Shown: positions 7,015 through 11,958 of the stretch, piece by piece | How positions within the stretch are numbered: the first letter of the stretch is position 1 | How the letters are laid out: every line of letters starts with the position of its first letter | Origin: an uncultured Clostridia bacterium | GTDB lineage: Bacteria; Bacillota; Clostridia; Oscillospirales; Acutalibacteraceae | Direction: 5' to 3' | DNA length: 11,958 bases | Assembly: GCA_946042285.1 (NCBI GenBank) | Contig: CAMGDK010000040.1 | Coordinates: 1-11,958, forward strand | Notes under the pieces: model-generated | Told to the model about the DNA's origin: nothing | Database searches by the model: none | What the model saw: only the letters and a program-made list of their open reading frames with translations | Made by a program: the position numbers and the translations under genes

Positions 7015-7961
7015 TGAGCTACCTACCATGCGAATTACACTGCCACACTGTTCACAGTGACGGTAGCTTTCAGGTAAACGAGCTTCAAAGCGAAGCAGTA
7101 AACGATCATCTTGCAGTTATTGCACTTACCGACCACAACACATTTTCTGGCTATGACGAGGTCGATGAAGGCATTATACCTGTAATCAAGGGTATTGAAT
7201 GGACCACATATTTCGGCCACATGCTTGTGCTCGGCGCAGGTAGCTTTGTCGATTGGCGAAGCGCTGTGCCCGACAACATTGATGACAAAATTAAAGAGGT
7301 TAAGGCGGTAGGCGGCGTTGTAGGCATTGCACACCCATACCAAATCGGCAGTCCCGTATGCACGGGCGGACGATGGGAGTTCAATGTTAAGGACTGGCGA
7401 AGCGTTGACTATATCGAGGTATGGCACGACGACATGAATGCCATAAAAAACGAAAACAACAGAGCGCTTGAAATGTGGACCTCTCTTTTAGACAAGGGAT
7501 ACAAGATTGCCGCAACCTACGGCAGAGATTGGCACGGCGCAGGCAAGAATGGTGTCTTCGGCTGTACATACCTTGACCTTGATGAGATTGATGCTAAAAG
7601 CGCAATCAGGGCTATCCGTATGGGCAAAAGCGTTATTTCCTGCGGTGCAAAATTCTTTTTCAGAGTTCACAGACACGGTGTAACATCGTCTATCGGTGAC
7701 ACGGTAAAAAAAGGAAGCTACACTGTAAGCTTTTTCACAGACCTCCACTCAAGGCAAAAGGACGCCGGCGACGAGTCTGTTATCTACAAGGAAATCAGGA
7801 TTGTTACTAACGGCTCAAGGGTTGTATTGAAAACGCGTTACGACGAAAGGCATGTTAGACTTAAGCTTGAGCCTAACCATTGGTACAGGGCAGAGCTTTG
7901 GGGTACCGTTGACGGTGAGCCGAGAGCGCTTGCCATCACCTCTCCTATTTACTGCGAATAA
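7014..7961 (+). CDS. PHP-domain metallohydrolase, CehA/McbA type (second copy)
   Basis: This 315-aa predicted metal-dependent hydrolase has PHP ligands H9 and H11 with D16 (HCHTVHSDG), D40-H41 (TDHN), E62, H69, H107 (AHP), E135-x-W137-H138 and D172-x-H174 (GRDWH). The C-terminal beta domain (from about 205) ends TSPIY, matching TNPIF in the paralogue at 3-983. No signal peptide is seen. The ATG overlaps the upstream stop, and a GGAGGGGG ribosome site (6996-7003) lies inside the upstream gene, so the pair is translationally coupled. Transcribed divergently from the PI-PLC operon, it likely belongs to the same pathway. Family members include phosphoesterases acting on cyclic or linear phosphodiesters and the CehA carbaryl hydrolase. 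The reaction here is undetermined. Confidence 0.9.
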   Translation: MSYLPCELHCHTVHSDGSFQVNELQSEAVNDHLAVIALTDHNTFSGYDEVDEGIIPVIKGIEWTTYFGHMLVLGAGSFVDWRSAVPDNIDDKIKEVKAVGGVVGIAHPYQIGSPVCTGGRWEFNVKDWRSVDYIEVWHDDMNAIKNENNRALEMWTSLLDKGYKIAATYGRDWHGAGKNGVFGCTYLDLDEIDAKSAIRAIRMGKSVISCGAKFFFRVHRHGVTSSIGDTVKKGSYTVSFFTDLHSRQKDAGDESVIYKEIRIVTNGSRVVLKTRYDERHVRLKLEPNHWYRAELWGTVDGEPRALAITSPIYCE

Positions 7962-7964
7962 AGA

Positions 7965-8008
7965 TTTAACTTAAATTTAACATAAATCTGTTTTAAATTT
8001 AACCATAC
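7965..8008 (+). promoter_or_regulatory. Pho box, proximal array of 11-bp repeats
   Basis: TTTAAC occurs at 7965, 7976 and 7998, an exact 11-bp register with a degenerate unit (TCTGTT) at 7987. The following five bases are also alike (TTAAA, ATAAA, TTAAA), giving a TTTAACnTAAA consensus. Direct hexamers every 11 bp on one strand are how PhoP/PhoB dimers bind. A possible -10 (TAGAAT, 8014-8019) lies 10 bases beyond the last hexamer, with no separate -35, as expected for an activator-dependent promoter. Confidence 0.75.
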
Positions 8009-8035
8009 ACATATAGAATTGCGGTGTTGATGTCA

Positions 8036-8074
8036 TTTAATGTAAATTTAACATGAATAAAACACAAATATAAT
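8036..8074 (+). promoter_or_regulatory. Second Pho-box pair with TATAAT -10
   Basis: TTTAAT (8036-8041) and TTTAAC (8047-8052) are again 11 bp apart, followed by a weak third unit TAAAAC at 8058 and a perfect -10 TATAAT at 8069-8074, also in the 11-bp register. No sigma-A -35 is present. Transcription from this -10 would begin at about 8081, right at the ribosome site GAGG (8079-8082), so the upstream TAGAAT may be the main start. The second array could then act as an extra activator or repressor site. Confidence 0.5.
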
Positions 8075-8090
8075 GTGCGAGGTATAGTAT

Positions 8091-9848
8091 ATGACTATAT
8101 TTAACATCTTAACTCTGCTCGGCGGACTTGCTTTGTTCCTCTTTGGTATGAACACGATGGGCTCCAGCCTTGAAAAAATGAGCGGCGGTAAGCTTGAGGG
8201 TATCCTTGAGCGAATGACAAATACGAGAATTAAGGGCGTACTGCTCGGTACTGCCGTAACGGCGCTCATTCAGTCGTCAGGTGCCGTTACCGTTATGGTA
8301 GTCGGCTTTGTAAACAGCGGAATTATGGAGCTCGGTCAGGTAATAGGCATCGTTATGGGCGCTCATGTGGGCACAACAGTTACTGCATGGCTTCTTTCCT
8401 TAACCGGTATTGAGGGCTCAAGCATGATTTTAAGCCTAATGAAGCCAAGCTCGTTTGCTCCTGTTCTTGCGTTTATCGGCATCATTCTTGTAATGTTCTT
8501 TAAAAGCGAGAAGAAAAAGAGCATCGGCGCAATTCTTTTAGGCTTCGGCACACTTATGATTGGTATGTCAACCATGAGCGACGCTATGTCTGTGCTTAAG
8601 ACAATGCCTGAATTTACAAGCCTTTTAACTAAATTCTCAAACCCTGTGCTCGGAGTATTGGCAGGTACCTTGCTTACTGCGGCTATTCAAAGCTCATCTG
8701 CATCGGTCGGTATTCTTCAGGCGCTTTCAACAACAGGCTCTATCACGGTTGCTGCCGCGTTCCCTATTATTTTAGGTCAAAACATCGGCTCATGCGTGCC
8801 TGTTCTTCTATCATCAATCGGCACAAGCAAAAACGCAAAGCGTACCGCAGGTGTTTATTTAACCTTCAGCGTTATAGGTGTTATCGTTGCAATGGTGCTC
8901 TTCTACGGCGTGAATGCAATATTCGGTCTGCCCTTTATCAACAAGACCGTAAGCCCTGTTTCCATCGCTGTTATCCACAGTGCGTTCAACATTTTTGCAA
9001 CAATCATTCTCTTCCCGTTCGGCAAGCAGCTTGAAAAGCTTATGTGCTTCATCATCAAGGACGACAAGAAGAAGGCTGAAGAAAAGAACTCTGCACTCGT
9101 TGAGGAGCGTTTCCTTCTTTCACCTGCTTATGCAATTGATAAGATTAAGGAAAGAAGCGACGAGATGGCGAATCTTGCAAAGGAAAATATTTTGCTTTCA
9201 CTTGATTTCATAAAGACATACAGCTCTAAAAAGGACGAGGCAATCAAGGCAAACGAAAAGATGCTTGATGCATTCGAGGACGAGCTTGAAACATATCTTG
9301 TAAAAATCAACGCCATGGAGCTGAGTGTTGACGAGTCTATGCGATTGAGCAAGCTTAGTCATGCAATCGGCAACTTTGAACGTATCGGCGACTACGGTGT
9401 TAACATTCTCAAAACAAAGAGAAAGATGCACAAGGAGAATATCCATTTCTCCGACGAGGCAAACAAGGAGCTTGATGTTATGGCTGCTGCGGTTAAGGAG
9501 ATTGTTGAAAGCTCTACTGTCGCATTCATCAACGATGACATTGAACTCGCGCAGACTATTGAGCCGCTTGAGCAGGTTATCAACAACCTTAAGGCTCAGC
9601 TTCGCGCTCTTCATTCAAAGAGAATGGAGGCAGGCGAATGCACTATTGAAAACGGCATGCTCTTCTTTGACATTGTAAATTCTTTTGAGAGAATTGCCGA
9701 CCACTGCTCAAATCTTGCAGTTTGCATTATTGAGCTTTCGCAGGGAAGCTATCAAACACACAGCTATCTTAAGGGTGTTAAAAATTCAAGCAACAAGACC
9801 TTTATGGAGCAGTTTGAATCATACTTAACAAAATACGAATTGAAATAA
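8091..9848 (+). CDS. Na/Pi cotransporter with C-terminal PhoU-like domain
   Basis: This 585-aa inner-membrane protein of the Na+/phosphate symporter II family (COG1283, NptA-like) has about eight hydrophobic segments in residues 1-320, arranged as an inverted repeat. The two hallmark QSS motifs are at 61-63 (TALIQSSGAVTV) and 200-202 (TAAIQSSSASVG). A cytosolic helical tail from about 345 to 560 resembles two PhoU half-repeats, with the metal-site motifs NFERIGDY (428-435) and SFERIADH (531-538). The tail probably ties uptake to phosphate signalling. The ATG at 8091 has GAGG (8079-8082) at 8 bases' spacing. A Pho-box array lies just upstream, and a PhoB/PhoR pair follows after 13 bases, so phosphate limitation should induce the operon. 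The ion and substrate are family inference, not read from sequence. Confidence 0.93.
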   Translation: MTIFNILTLLGGLALFLFGMNTMGSSLEKMSGGKLEGILERMTNTRIKGVLLGTAVTALIQSSGAVTVMVVGFVNSGIMELGQVIGIVMGAHVGTTVTAWLLSLTGIEGSSMILSLMKPSSFAPVLAFIGIILVMFFKSEKKKSIGAILLGFGTLMIGMSTMSDAMSVLKTMPEFTSLLTKFSNPVLGVLAGTLLTAAIQSSSASVGILQALSTTGSITVAAAFPIILGQNIGSCVPVLLSSIGTSKNAKRTAGVYLTFSVIGVIVAMVLFYGVNAIFGLPFINKTVSPVSIAVIHSAFNIFATIILFPFGKQLEKLMCFIIKDDKKKAEEKNSALVEERFLLSPAYAIDKIKERSDEMANLAKENILLSLDFIKTYSSKKDEAIKANEKMLDAFEDELETYLVKINAMELSVDESMRLSKLSHAIGNFERIGDYGVNILKTKRKMHKENIHFSDEANKELDVMAAAVKEIVESSTVAFINDDIELAQTIEPLEQVINNLKAQLRALHSKRMEAGECTIENGMLFFDIVNSFERIADHCSNLAVCIIELSQGSYQTHSYLKGVKNSSNKTFMEQFESYLTKYELK

Positions 9849-9861
9849 ATGAGGTATATCA

Positions 9862-10548
9862 ATGGCTGAAAAACAGCTTGTTTATGTCGTAGAGGACGAC
9901 ACATCAATACGAGAGCTTGAGCTTTATGCGCTCAAAAACAGTGAATTTGATGTTGACGGATTTGAAAGCGCGTCGGAGCTATACAAGGCTCTTGGCGATA
10001 GGATTCCGGACATTTTGCTTCTTGACATAATGCTTCCGCAGGACGACGGACTCAAAATATTAACAAGGATTAGGAATTCTGCGGAATATCACGACCTGCC
10101 GATTATTATGGTGACTGCGAAAACGAGTGAGATTGACGCGGTCAAGGGGCTTGACATGGGCGCTGACGACTATATCACAAAGCCGTTTGGAGTTATGGAG
10201 CTTGTGTCAAGAGTTAAGGCAGTGCTTAGGCGCACTCATTCTTCACACGCAAAAAAAGAGGTGCTTAGGTTCAGGGATATTGTGATTGACGAAAGCAGGC
10301 ATATTGTTGCTGCAGCCGGTAAAGAGGTTGAGCTGACCTATAAGGAGTATGAAATACTAAAGCATTTAATTACCAACAACGGCATTGTTTTAACAAGAGA
10401 CAGGCTCATGGAAATTATTTGGGGATATAACTTTGAGCAGGGCAACAGAACTGTTGATGTTCACATTCAATCACTGCGCAAAAAGCTCGGCGAATCGGGT
10501 GATTGCATAAAAACAGTGCGCAATGTAGGCTACAAGGTTGGTGATTGA
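9862..10548 (+). CDS. phoB: PhoB/PhoP-type response regulator
   Basis: This 228-aa OmpR/PhoB-family regulator has an N-terminal receiver domain (about 4-122) with the acidic pocket E11-D12-D13, phosphoacceptor D55 (LLLDIMLP), T85 and K107 (TKPF). A C-terminal winged-helix DNA-binding domain (about 133-227) ends with RTVDVHIQSLRKKLG and VRNVGYKV. It lies between a phosphate transporter and a PhoR-like kinase and downstream of a Pho-box array, which supports a PhoB (PhoP in Bacillus) role over other OmpR-type members. It probably activates its own operon. A GAGGT ribosome site (9851-9855) lies 6 bases before the ATG. The stop codon is immediately followed by the kinase start. Confidence 0.88.
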   Translation: MAEKQLVYVVEDDTSIRELELYALKNSEFDVDGFESASELYKALGDRIPDILLLDIMLPQDDGLKILTRIRNSAEYHDLPIIMVTAKTSEIDAVKGLDMGADDYITKPFGVMELVSRVKAVLRRTHSSHAKKEVLRFRDIVIDESRHIVAAAGKEVELTYKEYEILKHLITNNGIVLTRDRLMEIIWGYNFEQGNRTVDVHIQSLRKKLGESGDCIKTVRNVGYKVGD

Positions 10549-10551
10549 TTG
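10540..10551 (+). promoter_or_regulatory. Ribosome site and TTG start of the kinase gene
   Basis: GGTGAT (10540-10545) overlaps the last sense codons of the regulator, followed by its TGA stop (10546-10548) and a TTG (10549-10551). The next in-frame methionine is residue 63, which would remove the first membrane segment, so TTG is the only start giving an intact sensor. Kinase synthesis is probably coupled to regulator translation and kept low by the weak codon. Confidence 0.6.
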
Positions 10552-11907
10552 ACAAGGAAAACCTTAAAGCAAATTCTTGTTTTCGGAATTACAATTATTC
10601 TTGCAACAACAATAGTTTCGTTGTCTGCTTTTTATTCATACAGTGACGATCAGGTTAAGAAGAGCCTTGTTATTGTTGAGGAAATAGTTGAGGCGGAGAT
10701 AAAAGAAAGCGGCGATTTCAGCTTCATAAACAAAATGACGATTGACTCAGGCACAAGAGTAACTCTTGTTTCATCCGACGGCACAGTGCTTGCTGACAGC
10801 ACTAAAAATCCCGCCGAAATGGAAAATCACAAAAGCAGGCTTGAGATAAAGGAGGCGCTTGAAAAGGGCGTTTCCTCCTCTGTAAGAAAATCCAAAACAT
10901 TAAATCAAAACACATATTATTTTGCAAAGCTGATTGACAACAGTATGGTGCTTCGTGTATCTACACAGGCAAAGGGAATTGTCAGCTTTGCTTCGGATAT
11001 TGCGCTTTATATAGGAATAGTCATTGCAATTATGGCGGCGGCGGCAATTTTTATCAGTATAGGGCTTACAAAAAACATTGTTAAGCCGATTGAAAGACTC
11101 GGTGCCGACCTTAACAATATCAGCGAGGAAAACACGTACGACGAGCTTAAGCCGTTTGTGCGCAAGCTGCTTGAGGAGCAGGAAAAGCGTAGAAAAACCG
11201 ACAAGCAGAAAAAGCAGTTTACGGCAGATGTATCACACGAGCTGAAGACTCCCCTAACCTCCATTGCAGGCTATGCCGAGTTGATTGAGACAGGACTTGC
11301 TCGCGAGGAGGACATTAAGCCGTTTGCCTCGGTAATAAGAAAGCAGGCACTTAGGCTTGTGTCGCTGAGCGAGGACATCATTCGCCTTTCTCAAATGGAG
11401 GATACGGATGAAACTCACAACATTTCGTTTGCTTCAATAGATTTGTATGCAAAGGCAGTTGAATGTGTTGACAGCCTTGCCATAAATGCAAAAAATAAAA
11501 ATGTTACACTCACTCTCGAGGGCAGCGAGTGCTATATCCGTGCCAACGACTCACTGCTTGAGGAGCTGATTTATAACCTTGTTGACAACGCTATTCGCTA
11601 CAACAGGGAAAACGGAAGTGTTACGGTTAGCGTTTGCCCGTTGGAAAACGGCGGCAGGCTTACTGTTAAGGACACGGGAATAGGAATAAAAAAAGAATAT
11701 CAGGACAGAATTTTCGAGCGCTTCTTCCGCGTTGACAAAAGCAGAAGCAAGGCAACCGGAGGCACGGGACTGGGACTCGCAATCGTTAAGCATATCGTTG
11801 GATTACACGGCGCAGAGCTTGAAATTGACAGCGAAATCGGCTTAGGAACCACAATTACAATAACTTTTAATAACCTAAATGAAAAAAATGTATTGAAAAA
11901 TGAGTGA
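10549..11907 (+). CDS. phoR: PhoR-type sensor histidine kinase
   Basis: This 452-aa membrane sensor kinase has TM1 at about 8-30, an extracellular region (about 31-147) with the PhoR/WalK-like features VTLVSSDGTVLADST and MENHKSRLEI, and TM2 at about 148-173. A short HAMP-like linker follows, then HisKA with H230 (FTADVSHELKTPL). The ATPase domain shows N347 (LVDNAIRYN), D375 (KDTGIGI), FERFFRVD and GGTGLGLAI. The cytosolic PAS domain of many PhoR proteins is absent, since only about 57 residues separate TM2 from H230. It partners the PhoB-type regulator directly upstream, with zero spacing. The TGA stop at 11905-11907 precedes the adapter by nine bases, so the gene is complete. Phosphate sensing is inferred from neighbours, possibly via the PhoU-like transporter tail. 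Confidence 0.9.
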   Translation: MTRKTLKQILVFGITIILATTIVSLSAFYSYSDDQVKKSLVIVEEIVEAEIKESGDFSFINKMTIDSGTRVTLVSSDGTVLADSTKNPAEMENHKSRLEIKEALEKGVSSSVRKSKTLNQNTYYFAKLIDNSMVLRVSTQAKGIVSFASDIALYIGIVIAIMAAAAIFISIGLTKNIVKPIERLGADLNNISEENTYDELKPFVRKLLEEQEKRRKTDKQKKQFTADVSHELKTPLTSIAGYAELIETGLAREEDIKPFASVIRKQALRLVSLSEDIIRLSQMEDTDETHNISFASIDLYAKAVECVDSLAINAKNKNVTLTLEGSECYIRANDSLLEELIYNLVDNAIRYNRENGSVTVSVCPLENGGRLTVKDTGIGIKKEYQDRIFERFFRVDKSRSKATGGTGLGLAIVKHIVGLHGAELEIDSEIGLGTTITITFNNLNEKNVLKNE

Positions 11908-11916
11908 TTATAGTAT

Positions 11917-11958
11917 CTGTCTCTTATACACATCTCCGAGCCCACGAGACAAGAGGCA
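11917..11958 (+). other. Illumina Nextera adapter with i7 index (not genomic)
   Basis: CTGTCTCTTATACACATCT (11917-11935) is the Nextera transposon mosaic-end read-through sequence. CCGAGCCCACGAGAC (11936-11950) is the read-2 side adapter, and AAGAGGCA (11951-11958) matches the 8-base i7 index I know as N711. On the minus strand from 11945 it translates to MGSEMCIRDR, a peptide known as an adapter contaminant in protein databases. Genomic sequence ends at 11916. Confidence 0.98.

Noticed and set aside
7962..8090. Terminator after the second PHP gene
   Set aside because: The gap contains direct repeats but no GC-rich hairpin followed by a T run, so no intrinsic terminator can be supported.
11700..11945. 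Minus-strand reading frame beginning MGSEMCIRDR
   Set aside because: Its first residues come from the Nextera adapter, and the rest is antisense to the histidine kinase.

Overview
The window reads as a piece of a medium-GC Firmicutes genome, most likely a gut-type Clostridia (Oscillospiraceae/Lachnospiraceae-like). This is inferred from GGAGG- and GGTGAT-type ribosome sites, sigma-A promoters in AT-rich gaps, a Bacillus/Clostridium-style Pho box and the protein families; no taxonomic marker gene is present. The last 42 bases (11917-11958) are not genomic. They are an Illumina Nextera adapter with an i7 index, so the contig ends in untrimmed read-through.

Left arm (3-6435, minus strand): a tight six-gene operon, read right to left. 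It encodes a PI-PLC X-domain phosphodiesterase, an iron-type alcohol dehydrogenase, a MarR-family repressor, a ClC-type chloride/proton transporter with a TrkA-C tail, a GH30 glycoside hydrolase and a CehA/McbA-type PHP metallohydrolase. Gaps are 11, 14, 2, 9 and 22 bases. No enzyme in it shows a signal peptide, so the set appears cytosolic apart from the ClC transporter.

Centre (6436-7961): a 138-base divergent promoter region followed by two plus-strand genes that overlap by one base (TAATG). One is a small protein of unknown function, probably a detached beta-sandwich domain; the other is a second CehA/McbA-type PHP protein. The two divergent sigma-A promoters stand back to back with abutting -35 hexamers, and a 7-bp inverted repeat lies over the predicted plus-strand start site. 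The operon-encoded MarR protein is the obvious candidate to control both directions. My hypothesis is that the PI-PLC-like enzyme, two PHP phosphoesterase-like proteins, a glycosidase and a dehydrogenase act on a phosphodiester-containing glycoconjugate. The substrate is unknown.

Right arm (7962-11907, plus strand): a phosphate-starvation unit. A gap carrying tandem TTTAAC repeats with an exact 11-bp period (Pho box) precedes a Na/Pi cotransporter with a fused PhoU-like tail, a PhoB/PhoP-type response regulator and a PhoR-type histidine kinase. The kinase starts at TTG directly after the regulator's stop codon. The arrangement suggests an autoregulated transporter-plus-sensor operon.

No gene-free stretch exceeds 300 bases; the longest are 6436-6573 and 7962-8090, both regulatory. 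I saw no RNA genes, insertion sequences, CRISPR arrays or clear intrinsic terminators.
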